31,222 bases of DNA from CACKLF01 sp002725175 (GTDB lineage: Bacteria > Pseudomonadota > Alphaproteobacteria > Rhodobacterales > Rhodobacteraceae): positions 1 through 31,222 of the forward strand of contig PBQX02000098.1 of NCBI GenBank assembly GCA_002725175.2. The letters run 5' to 3'. The first letter of the stretch is position 1, and each line of letters opens with the position of its first letter. Under the pieces are notes generated by a model. It was given only the letters and a program-made list of their open reading frames with translations. It did not search any database and was not told the origin of the DNA. Positions 24,405 to 31,222 of this stretch are shown here, one piece after another. The position numbers and the translations under genes are program-made.

Positions 24405-24481
24405 TTTAAGTTCCCATATTAATTTATCGTTTTACTATCTCAATACTAAAGTAATGATAGCATTTAAACCATATTAAGTTA

Positions 24482-24493
24482 TTTGATATCAAA
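24482..24493. promoter_or_regulatory. 12-base palindrome upstream of the PfkB kinase gene
   Basis: TTTGATATCAAA is a perfect palindrome ending 24 bases before the kinase ATG. It could be an operator or simply part of a promoter; chance is possible at this AT content. Confidence 0.25.
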
Positions 24494-24517
24494 AGGTAAG
24501 TTATTAGGAAGGTGTCC

Positions 24518-25513
24518 ATGGATAAGAAATATGATGTCGTAGGCATTGGTAATGCTATTGTAGATATTTTAGGTAATGTCGCTGAAGAAACTTTACACGA
24601 ATTGGGTATAGGAAAGGGGGTTATGCAGTTAATTGATATTGATCGCTCAAAAACTCTTCTTGAAAGTTTAAGCAATACTAAACAAACTTCTGGAGGATCA
24701 GCTGCTAATACTATAGCAGGTTTAGCCCAGCTTGGGGTAGAAACAGCATATATAGGTAAAGTTAAAAATGATGAACTTGGAAAAGCATTTGTCTCTGATT
24801 TGGAAAAGATTGGTTCTTTTTATAATACACCTCTAGCAGGTAAAGATATCAGCGATGAAACTGGTAGGTGTATTGTAATGATTACACCAGATGGTGAGAG
24901 ATCAATGAATACTTATCTAGGTGCCACGGAGTTTTTATCTCCTGCTGATATAGACCCGCTCCTTTTAAGTAATAGTAAATATATCTATCTTGAGGGCTAC
25001 CGATTTGATGGACCAGAGAGCATAAATGCATTTGAAAAAGCTGTAAATATTGGAAAGGCTAACAACGCGGTTGTAGCGCTAACGCTTTCCGATCCTTTCT
25101 GCGTCGCGAGACATAATCAGGCATTTAAAAATCTAATAAAGTCAAATGTTGACATTCTATTCTGCAATGAAGAGGAGTTAAAGATGTTGTACGGATCTGA
25201 TGACCTCGATCAAGCACTTTCTAGCATATCAAAAGAAGTAGAAATATTAGCATGCACAGCTGCTGAAAGAGGAGCATATATATGCTTTGAAGGGTCAAAA
25301 CAATTGATACCGACCGAAGAAAGAAAGCTTATCGATTCCACTGGAGCTGGGGATCTTTTTGCAGCTGGGTTTCTATATGGTTTATGTAACAGAAAAGATA
25401 AAGCTACTTGCGGAAGGATGGGAAATATCGCAGCTGGAGAAATAATTACACATATAGGTCCTAGGCCTGAAAGACATTTACTCGAACTTTTTAAAGAAGC
25501 GCGGTTAGCCTAA
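24518..25513 (+). CDS. PfkB-family carbohydrate kinase, adenosine-kinase-like
   Basis: 331 residues of the ribokinase/PfkB family: VVGIGNAIVDILGNV at the N-terminus, the GGSAANT substrate motif at 59-65, and the ATP/anion-hole motif DSTGAGD at 273-279 with catalytic Asp279. The N-terminus and the LEGYRFDGPES and LSDPFCVARH segments fit the adenosine-kinase-like group widespread in Alphaproteobacteria, which phosphorylates adenosine or a similar nucleoside with ATP. I prefer ATG 24518: AGGAAGG (24506-24512) ends 5 bases before it, whereas GTG 24512 lies within that site. The HIT hydrolase, also a nucleotide enzyme, follows after 56 bases. Confidence 0.93.
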   Translation: MDKKYDVVGIGNAIVDILGNVAEETLHELGIGKGVMQLIDIDRSKTLLESLSNTKQTSGGSAANTIAGLAQLGVETAYIGKVKNDELGKAFVSDLEKIGSFYNTPLAGKDISDETGRCIVMITPDGERSMNTYLGATEFLSPADIDPLLLSNSKYIYLEGYRFDGPESINAFEKAVNIGKANNAVVALTLSDPFCVARHNQAFKNLIKSNVDILFCNEEELKMLYGSDDLDQALSSISKEVEILACTAAERGAYICFEGSKQLIPTEERKLIDSTGAGDLFAAGFLYGLCNRKDKATCGRMGNIAAGEIITHIGPRPERHLLELFKEARLA

Positions 25514-25569
25514 ATAAGAGTGAGATAAATTTATCATATAAAATATTATTATATGGAAGGACAAATGTA

Positions 25570-25950
25570 GTGAATTATCAATACGACCGTGAAAATATTT
25601 TTGCCAAAATTTTAAGAGGCGAAATTCCTAATCAAACAATCATAGACACGGACTTTACATTGGCTTTCAAGGATATTAATCCTGTTGCTCCAGAGCATGT
25701 GTTGGTGATACCAAAGGGACCATATATTAATTTTGATCACTTTATTTCGAAAGCATCTTCTGAAGAGGTTCTAGATTTTAATAAGACAATCAATGAGGTT
25801 ATAAAAAAGATTGAAGCCTCCCCTGGTAGTGGTGGACAAGGATATAGAATAATTTCTAATGCTGGGCAGCATGGATTCCAAGATGTTCCACATCTCCATT
25901 TTCATATTGTTTCAGGTAGATTTCTTGGTCCTATGATACTGAAGAAGTAG
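25570..25950 (+). CDS. HIT (histidine triad) family nucleotide hydrolase, HINT-like
   Basis: 126 residues of the HIT superfamily. The catalytic triad is His108, His110 and His112 in VPHLHFHIVSGR, and NIFAKILRGEIP at 9-20 is the typical start. Members hydrolyse AMP-lysine, AMP-NH2 and aminoacyl-adenylate-like phosphoramidates. The start is GTG at 25570 with AAGGA about 8 bases upstream. It follows an adenosine-kinase-like gene on the same strand, suggesting a shared role in purine nucleotide salvage. Its last 20 bases overlap the end of the convergent ABC gene. Confidence 0.94.
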   Translation: MNYQYDRENIFAKILRGEIPNQTIIDTDFTLAFKDINPVAPEHVLVIPKGPYINFDHFISKASSEEVLDFNKTINEVIKKIEASPGSGGQGYRIISNAGQHGFQDVPHLHFHIVSGRFLGPMILKK

Positions 25951-26902
25951 AAGATTGTTTTCTAGTTATTTCTTTAAAGACATCATTTAGGCTCGGTTCT
26001 AATGTGTGAAAAGAGTAAATTTCTGACTTAATTTCATATAGCACAGATAGTAATCTTTGAGTACTTAGATCCTTAGGTTTAAATTTTATGACCAAATATT
26101 CATCTAGCTCAAAATCTAATGTAATTTCTTTCGGGAACGCGGCTTTAATTATCTGGATTGAATTCCTTTTCAATTTATTTCGAAATTTTATATGAATGGA
26201 ATGTGTGCCAAGTTTCTCCAATATACTATCCTTTGAGGAGCTTTCGATCAACCGACCCTGACGCAAGATAGCTATCTCTTCACACATCTTCTCCGCTTCT
26301 TCTAAATAATGGGTAGTCAGAATTATAGTTGTCCCTTGCTCCTTGAGCCTAATAATGTGCTTCCACAATGTTTCACGGAGTTCTATATCAACACCGGCTG
26401 TGGGTTCATCTAGGATTAATATTGGTGGATCATGTACTAGAGCTTTACCAATCAATAAACGTCGCCTCATTCCTCCTGAGAGATCTCTTGAATAGGAGTT
26501 TGCTTTATCTTCCAGACCAATTGCTGCTAAGATTTCATTGGTTCTGCGATCCTTTTTTCTAATTCCATATAAACCAGCTTGGGTATCTATTGATTCCTTT
26601 GGTGTTAAAAATGGGTCAATATTTAATTCTTGAGGTACAACACCTATAGAATATTTGCATTCGGTGGGCTTTTCAGTCTGATTTAAACCCAAGATTTCAA
26701 CGTAGCCAGATGTCTTTAGAGTAAGGCCTGCCAAAATATTAATAATAGTAGATTTTCCTGCACCATTCGGGCCAAGAAGGCCAAATATTTTACCTTCAGG
26801 AATAACCAGCGATATATTGTCTAATGCTTTTTTATTACTATTGTCTGCAAGTTTGTATGACTTATTCAGATTTTGAATCTTAATGGCATTTTTTTTAGTC
26901 AT
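25931..26902 (-). CDS. ABC transporter ATP-binding protein (CcmA/ABC-2 type)
   Basis: 323 residues. Walker A is at 44-51 (GPNGAGKS), the Q-loop Gln at 91, the signature LSGGMRRR at 141-148, Walker B ILILDEP at 161-167 and the switch His198. A C-terminal extension of about 110 residues follows, as in ABC-2 and NodI-like exporters. No permease gene lies beside it: the gene upstream on the other strand is a zf-CHCC protein and the one downstream is the HIT hydrolase. The partner membrane protein must be elsewhere, and the substrate is unknown. The spacer before its start holds a 19-base inverted repeat. Confidence 0.93.
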   Translation of the reverse strand: MTKKNAIKIQNLNKSYKLADNSNKKALDNISLVIPEGKIFGLLGPNGAGKSTIINILAGLTLKTSGYVEILGLNQTEKPTECKYSIGVVPQELNIDPFLTPKESIDTQAGLYGIRKKDRRTNEILAAIGLEDKANSYSRDLSGGMRRRLLIGKALVHDPPILILDEPTAGVDIELRETLWKHIIRLKEQGTTIILTTHYLEEAEKMCEEIAILRQGRLIESSSKDSILEKLGTHSIHIKFRNKLKRNSIQIIKAAFPKEITLDFELDEYLVIKFKPKDLSTQRLLSVLYEIKSEIYSFHTLEPSLNDVFKEITRKQSSTSSVS

Positions 26903-26960
26903 TTGATGCTCTCATGTTACTTACTTGCTCGTTCTAATTTGTTCGCTATCATGTCTAGTA

Positions 26961-26979
26961 ACATTTGTTCAACAAGTGT
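26961..26979. promoter_or_regulatory. 19-base inverted repeat between divergent ABC and zf-CHCC genes
   Basis: ACATTTGTTCAACAAGTGT has two 9-base arms around a single central C; eight of nine positions match and the ninth is T opposite G. It lies in the 111-base spacer of two divergent genes, where a dimeric repressor or activator could control either. No regulator gene is next to it. Confidence 0.45.
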
Positions 26980-27013
26980 AAAACTTTTTATCGAAATGTA
27001 TGGAGTTTAATGT

Positions 27014-27178
27014 ATGAGTTCTAAGGGAATAGAAATAGAAAAGGTAAAAGAGTATAAAGTAAAGTGTGATGGAGGAACAGGGGGGCATCCTAGAGTTTGG
27101 TTGCAAATTTCCTACAAGGAGAAGTTTGTTGTTTGCCCTTACTGTGAAAAACGCTTTGAGTTAGTGGGAAAGAATTAG
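27014..27178 (+). CDS. zf-CHCC zinc-finger protein (NDUFS6-like)
   Basis: A 54-residue gene. The conserved zinc ligands are Cys18, His25, Cys41 and Cys44 in KCDGGTGGHPRVWL and VVCPYCEKRFEL, the exact pattern of the zf-CHCC family; in mitochondria the related NDUFS6 is an accessory subunit of complex I. GGAG lies 8 bases before the ATG. It stands 48 bases ahead of polA on the same strand and may be transcribed with it. Its bacterial function is not established here; an electron-transport link is by family analogy only. Confidence 0.88.
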   Translation: MSSKGIEIEKVKEYKVKCDGGTGGHPRVWLQISYKEKFVVCPYCEKRFELVGKN

Positions 27179-27226
27179 AAAATGTTATGTCTTGGTGATA
27201 ACAATATTTAGTATACAGAAGTTAAA

Positions 27227-30085
27227 ATGATTACAAAAGAATTTGGTCCAGAGCATCACATTCATTTGATTGACGGATCCGGCTTTATTTTCAGAGCTTA
27301 TCACGCTTTGCCGCCACTCACAAAAAGTGATGGTACTCCGGTAGGAGCCGTTTCTGGTTTCTGCAATATGTTATTTAAAATGATGGAGGAGACCTCTTCT
27401 GGCCCTGAAGCTCCCACACATCTTGCAGTAATTTTCGATCACAAGGGCAAAACTTTTAGATCAAAAATTTACCCTGAATATAAGGAAAATAGGCCACCTC
27501 CGCCAGAGGATCTGATTCCACAGTTTGACCTAATAAGGGAGGCTACTAAGGCATTTGGCCTACCATGTATAGAGCTTCAAGGTTTTGAAGCAGATGACAT
27601 AATTGCCACATATGCCAGAGAAGCAAAGGACCTAGGAGGAAAAGTGACAATTGTGTCCTCTGATAAAGATCTTATGCAACTAGTTGATGAAAGTGTAAGT
27701 CTTTATGACGCTATGAAAAATCGGAGGATTGATTCAGAAATAGTGTTTCAGAAGTTCGGGGTAATGCCTAAGGATGTTATTGATGTACAGGCACTTGCCG
27801 GAGATAGTGTTGACAATATTCCTGGTGCGCCAGGAATTGGTGTGAAGACGGCAGCCCAACTGATTACTGAATATGGAAATTTAGACAATTTGCTTGATAA
27901 CGCTCACAGGATAACACAACCAAAAAGAAGAGAAGTTTTACTCCAGAACAAAAGTGAAATTCTCGTTTCTCGAGAATTAGTAACTTTAAAGCCAGATGTT
28001 CCTTTATCTAATAAGTTACAAGAGTTTCTTCTTACACCTCCTGAGCCGGACAGGTTACTGAGCTTTTTGAATAATATGGAATTTAAGACTCTTTCCAGAC
28101 GGTTCTCTAAGAAAGTAGGAATTGAAAATGTAGAAGAGACAAAAGAAAAAACAGATGATTCAAAATTCTTTAGGTATGAAGATTACACGAAACATGGAGT
28201 TGAAATAGGAGATTTCTCTAAATTCAATAACTTGGAATATAGTACAATTTTTAATAGAGATCACCTGTTAGAAGTATTAGAGGAAATTAAGGAAAATGGT
28301 TTCTTTGCTATAGATACTGAAACAACATCCTTAAATGAGAGAGAAGCTGAACTTGTCGGTATTTCTCTGTGTTTTGAAGTCGGAAAAGCATTTTATATAC
28401 CAGTTGGCCATAAAGAAGAGGCTGTAGATGGAATTGAAGGGACTCTTTTTTCTGACTCAAGGTTGGATAAAAGGCAGTTACCATTAGAGGTTATAATTAA
28501 TGAGTTGAGGCCAATTTTAGAGAACTCTTCGATCCTCAAAATTGGGCAGAATATAAAATATGATGCTAAGATTTTAAAAAAATACGGAATTAATATGATA
28601 GCCGTTGACGATACGATGTTAATGTCTTTTTGCATAAATGGAGGCCGCCATAGACATAGTATGGATTCTTTGTCGACCCGTTATCTTAGCCATGATCCAA
28701 TTCCCATAAAGGAATTGATAGGAACAGGAAAGTCGGCTGTAACGTTTGACAAAGTTCCAATTGAAAAAGCGACAACCTACGCTTCTGAAGATGTAGACAT
28801 AACATTAAGGCTTTGGTCAACTTTTAAGCCATCTTTATTAGCAAATAGAGTTAACACTGTTTATGAAACTATGGAAAGGCCACTTATTTTTGTCTTAAAG
28901 GAAATGGAAGAAAACGGAATCGTTGTGGATCGAAAGCACCTTCAAGACATGTCAAACGAATTAGCACAGAAAATGACAAATCTTGAGAGTAATATCCATA
29001 AAAAGGCTGGGTNTGANTTTAATNTAGGCTCTCCTAANCAGCTTGGTGAAGTGCTTTTTGAGACATTAAAAATGCCAGGTGGAAAAAAAGGAAAGACTGG
29101 GGCATNTGCNACTGGAGCAGATGTTTTGATGACNCTTTCAGTAGANGGNTATGATTTTGCCCAAGATGTTTTAGATTGGCGCCAAATGTCNAAACTAAAN
29201 TCGACCTATACAGATGCTTTGCAAGATCANATTGANGAGGCTACTGGACGTGTTCANACTTCNTATATTAGTTCAGGAGCNTCTACTGGCAGATTGTCNT
29301 CATCAGATCCTAACCTTCAGAACATACCAATTCGTACTGAGGAAGGAAGGAAAATAAGAGAGGCCTTTATATCAAANGAAGGNTANAAGATTGTTAGCCT
29401 TGACTATAGCCAAATTGAACTNNGGATTCTAGCACACATGGCTGAAATAGANAGNTTAAAGAAGGCTTTTCATGAAGGTCTGGATATACATGCTATGACA
29501 GCCTCTGAAATATTTAATGTACCNTTAGNTGAAATGACTTCAGATATAAGAAGAAAAGCGAAGGCAATAAATTTTGGTGTGATTTATGGGATATCAGCAT
29601 TTGGCTTNGCCAANAATTTNNGAATTANAAGAGANGAAGCGAAAAATTTCATNGATACTTACTTTGCGCGNTATCCGGGAATTAAGGAATATATGGATAT
29701 AACCGTAAGTGGNGCNAAGTCNGATGGGTTTGTTAGTACAATGTTTGGAAGNAAGGTACACACTCCTGANATAAATGCAAAAGGNCCTACCGGTGGTTTT
29801 GCNTGGAGNGCNGCNATAAATGCACCAATTCAGGGTACAGCGGCTGATATTATTAAGAGAGCAATGATAAAAATTGATCGATTTTTAGATCAATCAAGTC
29901 TTCAAGCAAAGATGCTATTACAGGTGCATGACGAATTAATATTTGAGGTTCTGGATAATGAAGTAGAGCAGGNNTCTAAAGAGATTAGTNTAATCATGGA
30001 GAAAGCNTGTGAACCTGTTTTAAAATTATCTGTTCCNTTGATTGTGGACTCGGGTTTCGGNGACAGCTGGGCTTTAGCTCATTAA
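27227..30085 (+). CDS. polA: DNA polymerase I
   Basis: 952 residues with all three domains. The 5'-3' exonuclease fills about 1-300 (HLIDGSGFIFRAYHALPP, EADDIIATYA, SSDKDLM, GDSVDNIPGAPGIG). The 3'-5' exonuclease is probably active, since Asp363 and Glu365 (IDTETTS) are present. The polymerase domain has motif A with Asp726 (SLDYSQIE), motif B around Phe783 (RRKAKAINFGVIYG) and motif C with His901-Asp902-Glu903 (QVHDELIF). The Phe in motif B is the E. coli-like state that discriminates against dideoxynucleotides. About 50 unresolved bases lie after 29012 without breaking the frame. It ends 7 bases from the convergent MATE gene. Confidence 0.97.
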   Translation: MITKEFGPEHHIHLIDGSGFIFRAYHALPPLTKSDGTPVGAVSGFCNMLFKMMEETSSGPEAPTHLAVIFDHKGKTFRSKIYPEYKENRPPPPEDLIPQFDLIREATKAFGLPCIELQGFEADDIIATYAREAKDLGGKVTIVSSDKDLMQLVDESVSLYDAMKNRRIDSEIVFQKFGVMPKDVIDVQALAGDSVDNIPGAPGIGVKTAAQLITEYGNLDNLLDNAHRITQPKRREVLLQNKSEILVSRELVTLKPDVPLSNKLQEFLLTPPEPDRLLSFLNNMEFKTLSRRFSKKVGIENVEETKEKTDDSKFFRYEDYTKHGVEIGDFSKFNNLEYSTIFNRDHLLEVLEEIKENGFFAIDTETTSLNEREAELVGISLCFEVGKAFYIPVGHKEEAVDGIEGTLFSDSRLDKRQLPLEVIINELRPILENSSILKIGQNIKYDAKILKKYGINMIAVDDTMLMSFCINGGRHRHSMDSLSTRYLSHDPIPIKELIGTGKSAVTFDKVPIEKATTYASEDVDITLRLWSTFKPSLLANRVNTVYETMERPLIFVLKEMEENGIVVDRKHLQDMSNELAQKMTNLESNIHKKAGXXFNXGSPXQLGEVLFETLKMPGGKKGKTGAXXTGADVLMXLSVXXYDFAQDVLDWRQMXKLXSTYTDALQDXIXEATGRVXTXYISSGXSTGRLXSSDPNLQNIPIRTEEGRKIREAFISXEXXKIVSLDYSQIEXXILAHMAEIXXLKKAFHEGLDIHAMTASEIFNVXLXEMTSDIRRKAKAINFGVIYGISAFGXAXNXXIXRXEAKNFXDTYFAXYPGIKEYMDITVSXXKXDGFVSTMFGXKVHTPXINAKXPTGGFXWXXXINAPIQGTAADIIKRAMIKIDRFLDQSSLQAKMLLQVHDELIFEVLDNEVEQXSKEISXIMEKXCEPVLKLSVXLIVDSGFXDSWALAH

Positions 30086-30092
30086 GGAAATA

Positions 30093-31222
30093 CTAAAGCT
30101 TTGCCTTCAGNAATTTNAANCTGTANCCTAAGGTTGNAAAACAAAAACCCATACCTATNCCTAGACCAATCCANATACCGCTTCCACCAAGGCNTAANTG
30201 AATTGACAAAATGTAGGCAACNGGAATTCCCACTNCCCAATAGGATANTANACATAANTAAAATGGAACTTTTGTGTCCGATANACCTCTTAAAAGACCT
30301 ATTGNCAGAATTTGACCGCANTCAAAGANATGAAAAATTATNCCAANAAATAAAAAGATTGATGCNAATCTTAATACCTCGTCTGAATTNGCTAACCTCT
30401 NATCNAAAAAGAGATTTATGAAAAATTCNCCTCCTAAAATTAAGNTAAAAATANTGAGAACNCCAAATCCCATTCCAAGNATATANATAGATTTACTAGC
30501 TTCATAAATTTTTTCTTTGTTTTCNTCACCTAGGGCGGTTCCTACTCTTATNGTTNCTGCTTGGGAAATACCTAAAGGTATCATAAATGCTAAACCGAAT
30601 ATTTGCATAAGTATGCCGTGGGCGGCTAATTCTACCTTTCCTATCCACCCCATTATTACAGCGGCAGCACTAAAACTTCCTACTTCAGCAAGGGTTGTAA
30701 GGCCTATTGGAAAGCCCAATTTTGTTACTCGTAGGAGCGCTTTACTATCAGGTTTGTATATTCTTTTGAACAATTCAAAATTTCGAATTGATTTTGATAA
30801 ATATGTATAACTTACCATTAGAACCATCATGGCTACACCAGAGATTACTGAAGCAAAAGCCGCCCCCTGGATCTCCAACCGAGGTGCACCAAGATTTCCA
30901 AAAATCAATATATAGTTAGCCATTGCATTAAATAATAATCCAAATACAGATATCCAGAAAATTATATAAACCCTATCTATTGACATCATAAACGCTCTAA
31001 GCATAGTAAAAATCATAAACGGCAAAATCATCCATTTAGCGATTGCCATATATTTGGAAGCTAAAGAAATTAGTTCTTCCTTTTGCCCAAAAAATCTTAG
31101 TATTAAATCTGTTTGTGTGAGTATTGTTATGCTTATTAAGCTAGATAAAATGACTGCCCACAACCCCATTCTAAAGGCGCGTCTCGCAAAAGTTGCATCT
31201 TGTCTACCCTGAGCCTGAGAAA
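30093..31222 (-). CDS. MATE-family efflux transporter, 5' end beyond window
   Basis: The frame runs from the stop at 30093 to the window edge, about 376 residues; the ATG at 31169 is internal, because the frame stays open upstream and encodes SQAQGRQD and FARRAF, matching the loop after the second helix of MATE proteins. The visible part has about ten hydrophobic segments, including GLWAVILSSLISITIL, the second-half repeat GFPIGLTTLAEVGSFSAAAVIMGWIG and the QIFGLAFMIPLGISQA segment. MATE proteins export drugs or metabolites in exchange for H+ or Na+. Its C-terminal half carries some 50 unresolved bases, continuing the block that starts in polA. Confidence 0.92.
   Translation of the reverse strand, partial: SQAQGRQDATFARRAFRMGLWAVILSSLISITILTQTDLILRFFGQKEELISLASKYMAIAKWMILPFMIFTMLRAFMMSIDRVYIIFWISVFGLLFNAMANYILIFGNLGAPRLEIQGAAFASVISGVAMMVLMVSYTYLSKSIRNFELFKRIYKPDSKALLRVTKLGFPIGLTTLAEVGSFSAAAVIMGWIGKVELAAHGILMQIFGLAFMIPLGISQAXXIRVGTALGXENKEKIYEASKSXYXLGMGFXVLXIFXLILGXEFFINLFXDXRLXNSDEVLRXASIFLFXXIIFHXFXCGQILXIGLLRGXSDTKVPFXLCXXSYWXVGIXVAYILSIXLXLGGSGXWIGLXIGMGFCFXTLXYXXKXLKAKL

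Noticed and set aside
24424..24675. 83-residue minus-strand frame over the kinase gene start
   Set aside because: It overlaps the conserved N-terminus of the PfkB kinase and shows no domain features.
29013..30085. polA as a pseudogene because of its many unresolved bases
   Set aside because: The frame is open to a normal stop and motifs A, B and C are all intact.
30093..31169. MATE transporter starting at ATG 31169
   Set aside because: The frame continues upstream to the window edge with family-like sequence, so this ATG is internal and the gene is cut by the window.

Overview
The window looks like a piece of a low-GC, streamlined alphaproteobacterial genome, probably from an uncultured marine lineage. 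The group assignment rests on gene content. An F0-only ATP synthase operon carries both b and b' subunits. The phosphoserine aminotransferase is of the short alphaproteobacterial type and is preceded by a candidate serC leader. DUF2794, DUF4389-like and HspQ genes are also present. Scattered single N bases, none before 6627 and dense in a few blocks, suggest a metagenome or single-cell consensus. The reading frames stay open through them. No tRNA, rRNA, CRISPR array, insertion sequence or phage gene is visible, and no stretch above 300 bases lacks a gene.

Layout. 1-3155 (minus strand): a tight catabolic operon of a DapA-family lyase/deaminase, an aldehyde dehydrogenase and an FAD amine/amino-acid oxidoreductase (cut by the window edge). 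Its base composition is visibly GC-richer than what follows. 3266-7101: the complete serine pathway, serB divergent from serC-serA, with a structured leader before serC. 7280-10724: a small membrane protein, a KduD-like dehydrogenase, a class III nucleotide cyclase with TolB-like and TPR regions, and facing it a stand-alone cyclic-nucleotide-binding protein. 10778-15826: a PLP enzyme, a 3-hydroxyacyl-CoA-dehydrogenase-like SDR, an alpha-methylacyl-CoA racemase-like protein, a membrane protein resembling AIG1/FAR-17a, and a convergent acyl-CoA dehydrogenase; together they look like acyl-CoA/branched-lipid catabolism.

15916-19820: DUF2794, a DUF4389-like protein, a PagL-type lipid A deacylase, gamma-glutamyltransferase, the heat-shock protein HspQ and a lytic-transglycosylase lipoprotein. 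19906-23004: an ArsR-type repressor with its own operator, then the F0 operon atpI-atpB-atpE-atpF'-atpF behind a good sigma70-like promoter; the F1 genes are not here, as is usual in this class. 22994-26902: OmpA-family lipoprotein, O6-methylguanine methyltransferase, adenosine-kinase-like PfkB kinase, HIT hydrolase, and an ABC ATPase without a visible permease. 27014-31222: a 54-residue zf-CHCC protein, polA, and a MATE transporter cut by the window edge.

The main points for a second look are: the serC leader, whose hairpin competes with sequestration of the ribosome binding site; the cyclase with Asn at both base-recognition positions beside a cNMP-binding protein; the acyl-CoA dehydrogenase whose catalytic Glu appears moved to the isovaleryl-CoA-dehydrogenase position; the lipid gene cluster; and the fact that seven of eight convergent gene pairs overlap or nearly touch, leaving no room for ordinary terminators. 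I did not find anything I can defend as a wholly new biological system.
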